Below, in pieces: positions 44,353-54,324 of a stretch of 64,000 nucleotides of DNA (position 1 is the first letter of the stretch; each line of letters begins with the position of its first letter). Position numbers and translations under genes: made by a program. Under the pieces are notes generated by a model. The model did no database searches, was not told the origin of the DNA, and saw nothing but the letters and a program-made list of their open reading frames with translations. Where the stretch lies: positions 4,960,001 through 5,024,000 of the forward strand of contig NZ_CP067041.1 in the NCBI RefSeq assembly GCF_016599855.1, in the 5' to 3' direction. This DNA is from Bradyrhizobium diazoefficiens (GTDB lineage: Bacteria; Pseudomonadota; Alphaproteobacteria; Rhizobiales; Xanthobacteraceae).

Positions 44353-44772
44353 ATGGCGATGGACAAGCCCTATACCGGCGGCTGCGCCTGCGGCGCGATC
44401 CGCTATTCGATTGCCGGCGAACCCTTGTTCGCCAATCACTGCCAGTGCCGGGACTGCCAGCGAGAGAGCGGCACGGGCCACGGCTCGTACGCCACATTCC
44501 CACGCGCCCGCGTCACGGTGACGGGCGAAGCCAAAAAATGGGACATGGTCGGCGACAGTGGCAATGTGAAGACGCGCGCCTTCTGCCCTGAGTGCGGCTT
44601 AGCCGTCTACATGACCTTCACCGCGATGCCCGACATCTTCACCATCCGCGCCACGAGCCTCGACGATCCCGCCCGCTACAAGCCGCAAGCCGTCACTTAC
44701 GCTGTGCGCGCGTATGACTGGGATCATCTCGATTCCAGTCTGACCAAGTTCGAGACGATGCCGCCGGGGTAG
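44353..44772 (+). CDS. GFA family (glutathione-dependent formaldehyde-activating-like) protein
   Basis: A 139-residue zinc protein of the GFA fold. Zinc-binding cysteines are Cys11 and Cys13 (GGCACG), Cys30, Cys32 and Cys35 (CQCRDC), and Cys78 and Cys81 (FCPECG). Gfa enzymes make S-hydroxymethylglutathione, but most relatives are uncharacterised. AAGGAG lies 4 bases before the ATG, and the gene is 6 bases after the SRPBCC stop, so ArsR-SRPBCC-GFA form one operon. Confidence 0.87.
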   Translation: MAMDKPYTGGCACGAIRYSIAGEPLFANHCQCRDCQRESGTGHGSYATFPRARVTVTGEAKKWDMVGDSGNVKTRAFCPECGLAVYMTFTAMPDIFTIRATSLDDPARYKPQAVTYAVRAYDWDHLDSSLTKFETMPPG

Positions 44773-44800
44773 GACGAGAGTTATCACGCTCGAAGGTGCG

Positions 44801-44925
44801 CTCCCTCGCCCGCTTGCGGGAGAGGGTTGGGGAGAGGGTGTCTCAGCACCGGAACAATCCCCTAGAGGAAAGAACCCTCACCCGCGCCTTGGGCGCGACC
44901 TCTCCCGCAAGCGGGAGAGGTGAAG
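44801..44925. repeat. Palindromic repeat, family C
   Basis: CTCCCTCGCCCGCTTGCGGGAG at the left and CTCTCCCGCAAGCGGGAGAG at the right, with inner GGGTTGGGGAGAGGGT. It fills the space between convergent GFA and DUF2000 genes. Confidence 0.8.
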
Positions 44926-44942
44926 CCAACTAGCACTTGCTT

Positions 44943-45353
44943 TTAACTGTGAAACTTCAACCCATCGACGATCTTGTCGATCATTTTGCGCTCGGCACGC
45001 ATCGCGATGCCGACGAGATTGAGATCGGCGCGCACAACCGCCCTCACCGCCTCGCGATTGGCGGTATCGTGCGTTGTCGTGAACATGTCCTCGGTATAGA
45101 CCGCCGGCGTAACGTTGCGCGTGAGCGCACGATCGAGTGCGCGCGACAGGGCCGGACCATCGGCACCATAGATCAGGATCGGCTGACCGATCAGCGCAAG
45201 ATATTTCGTGGACGAGGCGTCCTCATAGGCTCCGCCGATGCACTCCGGAAAGGCGGCAGCGACGCCGCTCGTCAGGAACGATGCGACATTGAGCTTTTGC
45301 CAGGTCTGGAGATCGTTGCGAATGACAACGGCAATTTTCGTATCGAATTGCAT
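44943..45353 (-). CDS. DUF2000 domain-containing protein
   Basis: A 136-residue protein of the DUF2000 family, a fold related to peptidyl-tRNA hydrolase PTH2. The N-terminal KIAVVIRNDLQTWQKLNVASFLTSGVA and the central ILIYGADGPALSRA are typical. The start at 45353 (MQFDTK) has GAGAGAA upstream. No partner gene; function unknown. Confidence 0.78.
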   Translation of the reverse strand: MQFDTKIAVVIRNDLQTWQKLNVASFLTSGVAAAFPECIGGAYEDASSTKYLALIGQPILIYGADGPALSRALDRALTRNVTPAVYTEDMFTTTHDTANREAVRAVVRADLNLVGIAMRAERKMIDKIVDGLKFHS

Positions 45354-45550
45354 GAGTTCTCTCGAATGCACATCCAAGCGTCAGGAAAGAAAAGATAATT
45401 TCTCGCGCCAGCGGACACGAAGGTAATCCGGATTGACCCATCGATCACAGCTCGGAAATTTCGATGGCGATGCGCGCCGGCTGCGCTTCTCCTCGCGAGT
45501 CAAGTCGGGTATATGTCGGCACTCTGTCACCGAACTGTCATAAAGGGTCC

Positions 45551-47386
45551 ATGTCCGAAATCGGCGCGATCAAGCGAACCTTCGAACCCGTACAACGGCT
45601 TGCGAAGACCAATGGCCATCCGCTGCCGAACGACGGGAAAAAATTCAACAGCCTCGCCGTTCCCATTGCTGGCGAGGCGCCAGGTTCCGCATTCCCTGAG
45701 GACGCCTCTTCGCGCCACGAGGCTTCTCAGGCCGGCCTCTCCGCTGACGAAGCTCGTGCAGAGACGACCGCGCCGGAAACCACGCCTTCCAGAGAGGCCG
45801 CACCACGCAGCACCGAAATCGAGCTCAAGCTGATTGTGGCTTCTGATCGCCTGGCGGATTTCAACGACGCGCCGATCATCGCGGCGAACGCGCGTAACAA
45901 GGGCACGCGCAAGCATCTCAAGGCCGTCTACTACGATACGCCCAAGCGCGCGCTCCACCGTGACGGGTTCAGCTTCAGGGTTCGCCAGAGCGGCGCACGA
46001 TTCACACAGACGGTGAAAGCCGAGTTCGGCAACGATCCGCTGCGCCGTGGCGAGTGGGAGGCCGCCGTCCCATCGATGGCGGCGGACATCGCCCTGGCGA
46101 TGCCGCTGGTGTCAGACAAGCTGCGCGCCGAGCTCGAACGTCACCCGGTCGAAGCCGTCTTCAGCAGCGACATCCACCGGCATCAACGCCTCGTCGACCT
46201 GCCGTCCGGCACTATCGAGGTCGCTTTCGATCAGGGCCATCTGACATCCGGCGATCGATCGGTGCCGGTCAGCGAGATCGAACTGGAACTCAAGAGCGGC
46301 AGCCCGTCGGCGATCTGGGAGCTCGCGCTGCGGCTTGCCGAGCATGGTTCGGTGAAGCCGTCGATCCGAACCAAATCAGCGCGCGGATTTGACCTCGCGG
46401 CCGATACGCCGCCGCGGGCACCGAAGCCGCCAAAGCTTCGTCTCGATCCGTCGATATCGCTCGACGAGGCCTTCTCGGAGATTCTGCGCTCCTGTCTTTT
46501 TCATCTGCTCCAGTCGCTGCCTGCCGCCGAGGACGGTCGCGATCCCGAAGGGATGCATCAGCTTCGCGTCGCGCTGCGGCGCCTGCGATCCGCGCTCGAC
46601 CTGATGCGGTCGGTGGTGTCGCTGAACAAGCTGGACCTGATGCGCGCTGAGGCGAAATGGCTCGCGGGTAGTCTCTCCGGCGCACGTGACTGGGACGTGT
46701 TTCGACAGCAGACGTTGCGGACGGTTGCGGATGGCTGTCCGTCGGTTGCCGGCTTCGACACGCTGGGTGAACTCGCCGACGAACGCCGCGCGACGTGCTA
46801 CGACAAGGCCCGCCTCGCCCTCGCCGACCGGCGCTGCTCGTCTTTCGTGATCGGGCTCGGCGCCTGGATCGAAGCGCGCGGCTGGCGCAGCGAGGTTGCT
46901 CCTGAAGGTCTGGCGCAACTCGCCGAGCCCGCGATCAACTTCGCCCGCAACATCCTGTCGGCACAGCATACGAAGGTGCTGAAGCGCGGCCGCAGATTCA
47001 AATCGCTGCCGACTGAAGAGCGGCACCGTGTCCGTCTCGCCGCGAAGAAGCTGCGCTACGTCGCCGACTTCCTGCTCCCGCTCTGCGAGCAGCGCAAATC
47101 CGCGCGGCGATTCTCGCGCAAGCTCGCGGATCTCCAGCAGGAGCTCGGGATCTACAACGACATGGCGACGACGACATCGCTGCTTGCAGATGTCGACGCA
47201 GCATCGACCGGCAGCGGCATAGCGGCAGCGGCGATCGCCGGCTGGCAGGCTCATGCCATGGTCGGCATCGAAGCGCGCCTCGTCAGGGCCTGGTCGGAAT
47301 TCACTGGGGCCAAGGTGCCTTGGTCGATCGACGCGCAGGAGCAACCGGCAAAACTGGTGCAAACCGACGCAGGATGGCTGCGCTAA
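45551..47386 (+). CDS. CYTH and CHAD domain-containing protein
   Basis: A 611-residue protein in three parts. Residues 1-86 are a charged, probably disordered leader. A CYTH (triphosphate tunnel) domain spans about 87-285, starting with the EIELKL motif (Glu89, Glu91, Lys93). A CHAD helical domain spans about 330-580 with many conserved His/Arg/Lys (MHQLRVALRRLRSALD and HRVRLAAKKLRYVADF). CHAD domains bind polyphosphate, and CYTH domains hydrolyse or bind triphosphates, so a role in polyphosphate metabolism is likely. The ATG at 45551 follows AAAGGGTCC. Confidence 0.9.
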   Translation: MSEIGAIKRTFEPVQRLAKTNGHPLPNDGKKFNSLAVPIAGEAPGSAFPEDASSRHEASQAGLSADEARAETTAPETTPSREAAPRSTEIELKLIVASDRLADFNDAPIIAANARNKGTRKHLKAVYYDTPKRALHRDGFSFRVRQSGARFTQTVKAEFGNDPLRRGEWEAAVPSMAADIALAMPLVSDKLRAELERHPVEAVFSSDIHRHQRLVDLPSGTIEVAFDQGHLTSGDRSVPVSEIELELKSGSPSAIWELALRLAEHGSVKPSIRTKSARGFDLAADTPPRAPKPPKLRLDPSISLDEAFSEILRSCLFHLLQSLPAAEDGRDPEGMHQLRVALRRLRSALDLMRSVVSLNKLDLMRAEAKWLAGSLSGARDWDVFRQQTLRTVADGCPSVAGFDTLGELADERRATCYDKARLALADRRCSSFVIGLGAWIEARGWRSEVAPEGLAQLAEPAINFARNILSAQHTKVLKRGRRFKSLPTEERHRVRLAAKKLRYVADFLLPLCEQRKSARRFSRKLADLQQELGIYNDMATTTSLLADVDAASTGSGIAAAAIAGWQAHAMVGIEARLVRAWSEFTGAKVPWSIDAQEQPAKLVQTDAGWLR

Positions 47387-47393
47387 CGCTCTG

Positions 47394-47783
47394 TCAGCCC
47401 TTGGCGTCGCAGGCCCAGGCGCGGATCACGCATTCCTTGCCGCCATATTTATAGCATTCGCGCGTCGCGGCATTGAGCGTGGCCGAGATCTTCGGCTTCA
47501 CGGCATAGCCATAAGCGCCGCAGGGATTGGCCATATCGACCGACATCGCCGCACAGGCGCGCTTCATCGTCACCGTCGTGCAGTTGCCCTTGCACTGCTT
47601 CTGCGCGGCGGCGCGCGCCTCATGCTCGGCGCCGTAATCATAGGCTTGGCCGAACGCGCCGCACTTGCCGACTGCGAACGCACCGGCCGCGTGGGCTTCA
47701 GTGATATAACGGGCGCCGGCGACACAAACCGACAGCGCAAAGAAAAACAGCGCGCAACGGCGCGCGACGACGTTCGAAACCAT
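47394..47783 (-). CDS. DUF4189 domain-containing secreted protein
   Basis: A 129-residue protein with a signal peptide (about 1-32, cleavage near AHA) and a small DUF4189 domain. The mature part has eight cysteines (KCG, KQC, GNC, RAC, NPC, REC, KEC, WAC), enough for four disulphides, and the AFGQAYDYGAEHEARAAAQKQC pattern typical of the family. Probably periplasmic or extracellular; function unknown. It converges on the CYTH-CHAD gene with a 7-base gap. Confidence 0.82.
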   Translation of the reverse strand: MVSNVVARRCALFFFALSVCVAGARYITEAHAAGAFAVGKCGAFGQAYDYGAEHEARAAAQKQCKGNCTTVTMKRACAAMSVDMANPCGAYGYAVKPKISATLNAATRECYKYGGKECVIRAWACDAKG

Positions 47784-47878
47784 GGAAAAGCCCCTCCCCC
47801 CAAGGCAGGTGCGGGGAATCTAAGCGGTGGTCGTTTCCAGATGGTGAACAGGGGCTGAAATTGAATGATTGGGAGATG

Positions 47879-47993
47879 CCGTAGGGCGGATTAGCGAAGC
47901 GTAATCCGCCAACTGTTTCACCGCGGAAACAGAAGCGGTGGGTTACGCCAGCGGACCGCGCTTCGCGCGACCGCCGGCTAACCCACCCTACGG
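47879..47993. repeat. Palindromic repeat, family D
   Basis: GTAGGGCGGATTAGCG at the left and CCGGCTAACCCACCCTACGGC at the right, with inner TTACGCCAGCGGACCGCGC shared with the copy at 24325-24440. It sits 3 bases beyond the stop of the MocA-like gene. Confidence 0.8.
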
Positions 47994-47995
47994 CA

Positions 47996-49600
47996 CTATC
48001 CCCGCCTTGCCGCTTCCAGCGCTTGCGGCGTGTCGATGTCGAGAAAGGCGCTTTCGCCGTCCACCGGCACTTCGGCGACTGCTTCGGCGTGCTTGGCAAT
48101 CAGATGGCGGGCCCCGATGTCGCCGTCGAGCGTCATCAATTCCTTGAAGAAGCGGCGCGACCACAGCACGGGATTGCCGCGGCGGCCCTCGCTGACGGGC
48201 ACGACGATGAGATTGCCGCGGTCAGGCGCAAAGCTGTCGATGAGACGATCGATCAGGCCGGCGTTGATCAGTGGCATGTCGCCGAGGCAAACCACGGCGC
48301 CGTCGCAAGCCTCGGGCACTGCCGCAATGCCGGCTTTCACCGAACTCGCGATGCCGCCGGCGAAATCCGGGTTCTTGACGAACTTCACCTTCAGGCCTTG
48401 CAGCGCCTGCTCAACCAGCTCGGTCTCATGGCCGGTGACGACGATTACCTCGGATGCCTTCGAGGCCAGCGCCTGCTCGGTCGCGATCCGCACCAGCTTC
48501 TTGCCGTCGAGCTCGGCCAAGAGCTTGTTCGGCCCGCCCATCCTCGTCGAGCGGCCCGCTGCGAGCACGATGGCGGCGACCTGGCTGTTGCCTTCGATCT
48601 CGGGCTTTGCGCGCGGCTGCGGCCGCGTCACGATCTCCATCAACAGACCGCCGACGCCCATGCCCATCAGTTCGGAGCGCGTCACCTTGATGCCGGCCAA
48701 GAGCCGCATCAGCACCCAGTCGAAGCCGTTCTCGACCGGCGAGCGCGCGCATCCCGGCGCGCCCAGCACCGGCACGCTGCCGGCGCGCGCAATAAGAAGC
48801 AGATTGCCGGGATCGACCGGCATGCCGAAATGCTCGATCTCGCCGCCGATCCCGGTAACCGCGGCCGGGATCACGTCGCGGCGGTCGGCGATTGCGGACG
48901 CGCCGAAGACGATGACGAGCTCGGCGCCGAGGCCGAGCAATTCCTTGATCGCCGCCGACAGCGCCGTTTCATCGTGCGGCACGCGCCGCTCGGCGATGAT
49001 GCTGGCGCCGGCCGGCGCGAGGCGCTCGGCGGTGACGCGCAGCGTCTTGTCGACCACCTTCGAGGACAGGCCAGGTAGAAGCGTCGAGACCACGCCGACC
49101 CGCTTGATCACGTAAGGCGCGATCTTGAGGACGTCCTTGCCCGCAGCCTTCACCGCGGCATCGCGCAGACTTTCTTCGACGCCGAACGGGATGATCTTGA
49201 CGGTGCCGACCATCTCGCCCTCGACCACCGGCTTGTAGGCGGAGAGCGTCGCGAAGGTGATGGCCTCGTCGATATTGTTGATGCGGTCGACCGCGGCGCG
49301 GTCGATCACCAGCACGCCCGCGCGCGCGGCAAACAGATTGGCGCGGCCGGTGAAGGAGCGCTCGACATGGATGCCCTCGCCGCCGACGGCGAGCGCGATG
49401 CTGGCCGCCGCGACGTCCTCGGAGACGTCGCCCGCCTCCATCCGCACCACGACGATGTCCTTGATGCCGGCGCGCTCCAGCGCCTCGACCTCGGCAGGCC
49501 CGATCGTCGTGCCCTTCTTCAGCACCAACGGTCCCTGGCGCAGGGTGTGGACGGTCACCCCGCCGATCGCATCCCTGGGGCTCGCCGGGCCGAATTTCAT
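47996..49600 (-). CDS. MoeA-like / MocA-like molybdopterin cytidylyltransferase fusion
   Basis: A 534-residue fusion. Residues 1-330 are a molybdopterin-binding MoeA/MoCF-like region (LPGLSSKVVDKT, VIVFGASAIADRRDVIP, PVLGAPGCARS). Residues 341-530 are a nucleotidyltransferase with LAAGRSTRMGGPNK at 346-359. Such proteins attach CMP to molybdenum cofactor, making the MCD form used by CO dehydrogenase-like enzymes. It lies at the end of the cox-type cluster and overlaps the XdhC gene by ATGA. Confidence 0.88.
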   Translation of the reverse strand: MKFGPASPRDAIGGVTVHTLRQGPLVLKKGTTIGPAEVEALERAGIKDIVVVRMEAGDVSEDVAAASIALAVGGEGIHVERSFTGRANLFAARAGVLVIDRAAVDRINNIDEAITFATLSAYKPVVEGEMVGTVKIIPFGVEESLRDAAVKAAGKDVLKIAPYVIKRVGVVSTLLPGLSSKVVDKTLRVTAERLAPAGASIIAERRVPHDETALSAAIKELLGLGAELVIVFGASAIADRRDVIPAAVTGIGGEIEHFGMPVDPGNLLLIARAGSVPVLGAPGCARSPVENGFDWVLMRLLAGIKVTRSELMGMGVGGLLMEIVTRPQPRAKPEIEGNSQVAAIVLAAGRSTRMGGPNKLLAELDGKKLVRIATEQALASKASEVIVVTGHETELVEQALQGLKVKFVKNPDFAGGIASSVKAGIAAVPEACDGAVVCLGDMPLINAGLIDRLIDSFAPDRGNLIVVPVSEGRRGNPVLWSRRFFKELMTLDGDIGARHLIAKHAEAVAEVPVDGESAFLDIDTPQALEAARRG

Positions 49601-50298
49601 GCCGCTTCTACTTTTTCTTTGGGTGGCAGCCGCAGCACCGCCGTGATCTCGGCCATGATTGCCACCGCGATCTCGGACGGCGAGACCGCGCCGATCGCAA
49701 GCCCGATGGGCGCGTGGATGCGCGCGATGTCGCTCTCCTTGGCGCCTTGTGCCCGCAGCCGGTCGCCGCGCTTGGCATGCGTCTTCCGCGAGCCGAGCGC
49801 ACCAATATAGAAGCAGTTGCGTTCGAACGCGTGCACCAGCGCGGGATCGTCGATCTTGGGGTCGTGCGTGACCGCAACAAAAGCGGTGTAGGCATCGACA
49901 TTGAGCGGCGGCAGCGCGGTGTCAGGCCATTCGGCGACCAGCGGAACGTCGGGGAAGCGCTCGGGGCTCGCAAACGCCGTGCGCGGATCGACCACGGTGA
50001 CATCATAGCCCAGCGAGCGCGCCAGCGGCGCCAGCGCCTGGCTGATATGAACCGCGCCGACGATGACGAGCTTTGCGGTCGGCGCGTAGACGTTGAGGAA
50101 AAGCTTCTTGCCGCCGACCTCAACATTGGCGCTCTTGCCCATGCGGAGCTGCTTATCCAGTTCGGCACGGAGCGGATCCTTGGCGAAATCCGCAGCCTTC
50201 ACCAGGCGCTGCTCGCCGCTCTCGGTGTCCGTCACCAGAACGACGGGCCGGCGCGCGGCGCGCTCGGCATTGAGTTCGTGCAGGATTGCGAGCTTCAC
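49597..50298 (-). CDS. XdhC family protein, Rossmann (C-terminal) part
   Basis: A 233-residue protein with a short N-terminal region and an XdhC_C Rossmann domain (KLVIVGAVHISQALAPLARSLGYDVTVVDPR, about 75-106). XdhC-type chaperones bind sulphurated molybdenum cofactor and insert it into the large subunit. The start is GTG. It follows the small XdhC/CoxI gene after 2 bases, so one XdhC function is divided over two proteins. Confidence 0.85.
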   Translation of the reverse strand: MKLAILHELNAERAARRPVVLVTDTESGEQRLVKAADFAKDPLRAELDKQLRMGKSANVEVGGKKLFLNVYAPTAKLVIVGAVHISQALAPLARSLGYDVTVVDPRTAFASPERFPDVPLVAEWPDTALPPLNVDAYTAFVAVTHDPKIDDPALVHAFERNCFYIGALGSRKTHAKRGDRLRAQGAKESDIARIHAPIGLAIGAVSPSEIAVAIMAEITAVLRLPPKEKVEAA

Positions 50299-50300
50299 GG

Positions 50301-50624
50301 CTAGCCGACCTTCTCGACGAAGACGCGGATGGTGCCGCCACAGGAGAGCCCGACATTCCAGGCGGTCTCGTCGGCGACGCCGAACTCCAGCATCTTCGGC
50401 TTGCCGCTCTCGATCACGTCCATCGCCTCGGTGACCACCGCGCCCTCGACGCAGCCGCCGGAGACCGAGCCCAGAAACGTGCCCTCGTCGTTGATGACGA
50501 GGCTCGAGCCCGCCGGGCGTGGCGCCGAGCCCCAGGTCTCCACCACTGTGGCCAGCGCGACGCCACGGCCGGCCTTCTGCCAGTCCTCCGCCGCCTTCAG
50601 GATATCCTCGTCGCGATCGAGCAT
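50301..50624 (-). CDS. XdhC/CoxI family protein, N-terminal part
   Basis: A 107-residue protein matching the XdhC_CoxI N-terminal domain: TWGSAPRPAGSSLVINDEGTFLGSVSGGCVEGAVV is the signature, with a conserved Cys in GGC. AAAGAGGCC precedes the ATG. It works with the adjacent Rossmann protein in cofactor maturation. Confidence 0.87.
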   Translation of the reverse strand: MLDRDEDILKAAEDWQKAGRGVALATVVETWGSAPRPAGSSLVINDEGTFLGSVSGGCVEGAVVTEAMDVIESGKPKMLEFGVADETAWNVGLSCGGTIRVFVEKVG

Positions 50625-50635
50625 GGTGGGCCTCT

Positions 50636-51838
50636 TTAGGCTGCGGAGCGGATCAGGCTGCGGTGATGCGGCGGCAGGGGCCGGGAGAGCGTGCTGATCA
50701 GCTCGTGGATCGAACTCAAATTATGCACGGGGCGGAATTCGTCAACGTGCGGGAGCATCATTTTGATGCCCTGCGCCTTGGCCTCAAAGCCGCCAAAGCG
50801 CAATAGCGGGTTCAGCCAGATCAGCCGACGGCAGGAGCGGTGCAGCCGGTCCATCTCGAAGGCAAGCCTGGAATCGGCCTCCCGCTCCAGCCCGTCGGAA
50901 ATCAGCAGCACGATGGCGCCCTGGCTCAGCACGCGCCGCGCCCACAATTTATTGAAGTTGTGCAGCGAGGCCGAGATTCGGGTACCCCCGGCCCAGTCCT
51001 CCACCGCGGCCGAACAGCTCGCCAGTGCCTCGTCGGGATCGCGCTGGCGCAGCGCACGGGTGACGTTGGTCAGCCGCGTGCCGAACAGAAACACCGATAC
51101 GCGTTTGCGCGCATCGCCGATGCCGTGCAGGAAGTGCAGGAACAGGCGGGTATATTCGCTCATCGAGCCCGAAATGTCGAGCAGCGCCACGATCGGGGCC
51201 GGCTTCTCGATCCGCCCAAGGCGATGGATGTCGATGATATCGCCGCCTGTGCGCAAGGACGCGCGCAGCGTACGGCGCATGTCGAGCCGCAGGCCGCGCG
51301 GATCGGGCTGCTGCCGGCGCGTCAGAAGCTCAGCCTGCGGCAGCCTCATCTTCTCGATGGCCCGGAGCGCTTCCGTGATCTCGGCCGCGCTCATCTGCGC
51401 AAAGTCCTTCTTCTGAAGGATCTCCTTGTCGGAGACCGACAGGCGCAGGTCCCGCTCCTGATGCTGCGGCGTCTCGGTCATGCGCGGCTGCGACATCGCC
51501 TCCTGCACGCGGCGGGAACCTGCCTGCGGCTTCTTCTTGGCCTGCTCCGGCAATGGCACGGAATCCAGCATGTGCTTCCACTCTTCCGAGGCACGGAAGA
51601 ACAGGTTGAAGGCTTGGCTGAAGATCAGCGCATGCTCATGGCGCTTGACGAAAATCGCCTCCAGCGTGGTGAAAACGTCGGGGCGATTGCCGATGTCGAT
51701 CACAGGAAGCGCGTTCATGGCGTCGATCACCGCGCCCGGCCCGACCGGCATGCCGGCCGCACGCAGCGCACGGGCAAAGCCGACGATGTTGTCGGCGAAC
51801 TGCTCGGTTTGCTCGGGGGCAAGGTGGTTGATGGCCAT
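50636..51838 (-). CDS. coxE: VWA domain protein, CoxE-like
   Basis: A 400-residue protein with a C-terminal von Willebrand A domain. The MIDAS motif DISGSMS lies at 221-227 and the final part resembles CoxE (RRLIWLNPLLRFGGFEAKAQGIKMMLPHVDEF). With the MoxR ATPase CoxD it forms a chaperone pair that matures the molybdenum-copper or molybdenum site. The ATG at 51838 is preferred; an in-frame ATG at 51853 lies against the repeat. Its 5' leader is formed by a family A repeat. Confidence 0.88.
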   Translation of the reverse strand: MAINHLAPEQTEQFADNIVGFARALRAAGMPVGPGAVIDAMNALPVIDIGNRPDVFTTLEAIFVKRHEHALIFSQAFNLFFRASEEWKHMLDSVPLPEQAKKKPQAGSRRVQEAMSQPRMTETPQHQERDLRLSVSDKEILQKKDFAQMSAAEITEALRAIEKMRLPQAELLTRRQQPDPRGLRLDMRRTLRASLRTGGDIIDIHRLGRIEKPAPIVALLDISGSMSEYTRLFLHFLHGIGDARKRVSVFLFGTRLTNVTRALRQRDPDEALASCSAAVEDWAGGTRISASLHNFNKLWARRVLSQGAIVLLISDGLEREADSRLAFEMDRLHRSCRRLIWLNPLLRFGGFEAKAQGIKMMLPHVDEFRPVHNLSSIHELISTLSRPLPPHHRSLIRSAA

Positions 51839-51858
51839 GGTTCTCGTATCCATCCCCT

Positions 51859-51965
51859 CGTCATTCCGGGGCGCCCCTTGGCGCGAGCCCGGAATCCATT
51901 CATCCACCAACTCTGCGGTCCGATGGATTCCGGGCTCGACGCTTGCGCGTCGCCCCGGAATGACG
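51859..51965. repeat. Palindromic repeat, family A (two-arm element)
   Basis: A full two-arm copy from CGTCATTCCGGGG to CCCCGGAATGACG with a loop near 51899-51923. It lies between the coxD stop and coxE start and contributes the untranslated leader of coxE. Confidence 0.88.
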
Positions 51966-51968
51966 AGC

Positions 51969-52877
51969 TCAATCCTCGCTCGTCGCTTCCTTCAGCACCT
52001 TCTGCAAGGTGTCGCCCTGCATCCGCGTGATGTCGTCCTGATATTTGAGCAGCGCGCCCAGCGTGTCGCCGACCACTTGCGGGGTCAGCGAGCGGGCATC
52101 GAGCTCGGACAGCGCGGTGGCCCAATCGATGGTCTCGGCGACACCGGGGGACTTGTAGAAATCCTGGTCGCGCAGCGCCTGCACGAAGCGCACCACCTGC
52201 TGCGACAGTTTTGCCGAGATGCCGGGCACGCGCGTCTTGACGATCGCGAGCTCGCGGTCGGCGGCGGGATAGTCGACCCAGTGATAGAGACAGCGCCGCT
52301 TCAGCGCGTCATGGATTTCGCGGGTGCGGTTGGAGGTGATGATGACGATCGGCGGATGCGGCGCCTTCACGGTGCCGAATTCGGGGATCGTCACCTGGAA
52401 ATCGCTGAGGATTTCCAGCAGGTAAGCCTCGAACGCTTCGTCAGCGCGGTCGAGCTCGTCGATCAGCAGCACGGGCGGTCCCGCAACGTCAGGCTCCAGC
52501 GCCTGGAGCAGCGGACGCTTGATCATGTAGCGATCGGCGAAGATGTCGCTGGAGAGCTGCTCGCGATCGGTGTCGCCGGCAGCTTCGGCCATCCGAATCG
52601 CGATCATCTGCGCGGCGCTGTTCCACTCATAGACCGCGGAAGAGACGTCGAGTCCTTCATAGCACTGCAGGCGGATCAGTTTCCGCCCCAGCGCCACCGA
52701 GAGCACTTTTGCGATCTCGGTCTTGCCGACACCGGCCTCGCCTTCGAGGAACAGCGGCCGGCCCATGCGCAGCGAGAGATACGTCACTGTCGCCAGCGAT
52801 CGCTCGGCGAGATAGCCGCGCGATGTCAAAAGTTCGAGCATCGCATCGACCGATGCCGGCAGGGTCGCTGAAGTCAT
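51969..52877 (-). CDS. coxD: MoxR family AAA+ ATPase, CoxD-like
   Basis: A 302-residue AAA+ ATPase. Walker A GEAGVGKT is at 46-53, Walker B VLLIDELDRAD at about 135-145, and a sensor I segment ITSNRTRE follows. MoxR/CoxD proteins unfold or remodel the large subunit during metal-centre assembly together with a VWA protein. The ATG lies 61 bases after the coxM stop. Confidence 0.9.
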   Translation of the reverse strand: MTSATLPASVDAMLELLTSRGYLAERSLATVTYLSLRMGRPLFLEGEAGVGKTEIAKVLSVALGRKLIRLQCYEGLDVSSAVYEWNSAAQMIAIRMAEAAGDTDREQLSSDIFADRYMIKRPLLQALEPDVAGPPVLLIDELDRADEAFEAYLLEILSDFQVTIPEFGTVKAPHPPIVIITSNRTREIHDALKRRCLYHWVDYPAADRELAIVKTRVPGISAKLSQQVVRFVQALRDQDFYKSPGVAETIDWATALSELDARSLTPQVVGDTLGALLKYQDDITRMQGDTLQKVLKEATSED

Positions 52878-52938
52878 GAAAGAGCCAGTCTCGCTACGCC
52901 CTCACCGGGGACAAGTTTGGCCGAGACGTGAGGTTCGC

Positions 52939-53745
52939 TCACGCCTTGGCATTGGCGGCATCGAGGGCGCGCCGCGTCAGCACCCCGATGAGATGCGCGC
53001 GGTATTCGGCGCTGCCATGGATGTCGCTGTTGAGCCCTTCCGCCGGCACCTCGATGCCCTCAATGGCCTTCGAAGCGAAACGCTTCTTCAGCGCTTCCTC
53101 GAACGCCTCGACGCGGAACACGCCGTCGGAGCCAGCACCGGTGACGGCGACGCGCACGTCCGACGGACGCCGCGCGACGAACACGCCGACTAACGCGTAG
53201 CGCGAGGCCTGGTTGCGGAACTTGATGTAGGCCGCTTTTTTCGGCAGCGGGAACATCACCTTGGTGATGATCTCGTCGGCTTGCAGCGCGGTCGAGAACA
53301 GCCCCTGGAAATACTCTTCCGCCTTGAGGCGGCGCTTGTTGGTAACGATGGTCGCTCCCAACGCGAGCACGGCGGCCGGATAATCCGCGGTCGGGTCGTT
53401 GTTGGCGAGCGAGCCGCCAATCGTGCCCTTGTGGCGCACGGCGGGGTCACCGATCTGGCCGGCGAGATCGGCCAGCGCCGGAATCGCCTCGCCGACAATG
53501 GCGGAGGTTGCGACCTCGGCATGCCTGGCGGTGGCGCCGATCACCAGCGAACGGCCCTTCAGCTCGATCGCGTCGAGCCCCTCGATGTGAGAGAGATCGA
53601 CCAGATGCGGGGGGCTTGCGAGCCGCTGCTTCATGACGGGAATCAGCGTGTGACCGCCGGCGATCAGCTTGGCGTCTTCGTTCTTCACCAGGAGATTGGC
53701 GGCCTGCCGGACGGTCCCGGGGCGGTGGTATTTGAATTCGTACAT
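52939..53745 (-). CDS. coxM: FAD-binding subunit, xanthine dehydrogenase family (CoxM-like)
   Basis: A 268-residue medium subunit that carries FAD. AGGHT at 29-33 and [11 protein letters not shown] at 108-118 are the two FAD pyrophosphate loops. The C-terminal CO dehydrogenase flavoprotein domain begins near residue 170. GGACATCC precedes the ATG. It lies 30 bases downstream of coxS. Confidence 0.92.
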   Translation of the reverse strand: MYEFKYHRPGTVRQAANLLVKNEDAKLIAGGHTLIPVMKQRLASPPHLVDLSHIEGLDAIELKGRSLVIGATARHAEVATSAIVGEAIPALADLAGQIGDPAVRHKGTIGGSLANNDPTADYPAAVLALGATIVTNKRRLKAEEYFQGLFSTALQADEIITKVMFPLPKKAAYIKFRNQASRYALVGVFVARRPSDVRVAVTGAGSDGVFRVEAFEEALKKRFASKAIEGIEVPAEGLNSDIHGSAEYRAHLIGVLTRRALDAANAKA

Positions 53746-53775
53746 GAGGATGTCCTGATCGCGGAGGGCGCGCGG

Positions 53776-54261
<486 letters not shown>

Positions 54262-54324
54262 AAGCACTCTCTATCAGCGCCCCGACGGGTCCCGTCGAAG
54301 CGGTTCTTTTTTATAATTATTCCA

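Noticed and set aside
47999..49115. Overlapping rightward frames of about 350 codons antisense to the MocA-like gene
   Set aside because: Antisense shadows; the leftward gene has clear nucleotidyltransferase motifs and an ATGA overlap with its neighbour.
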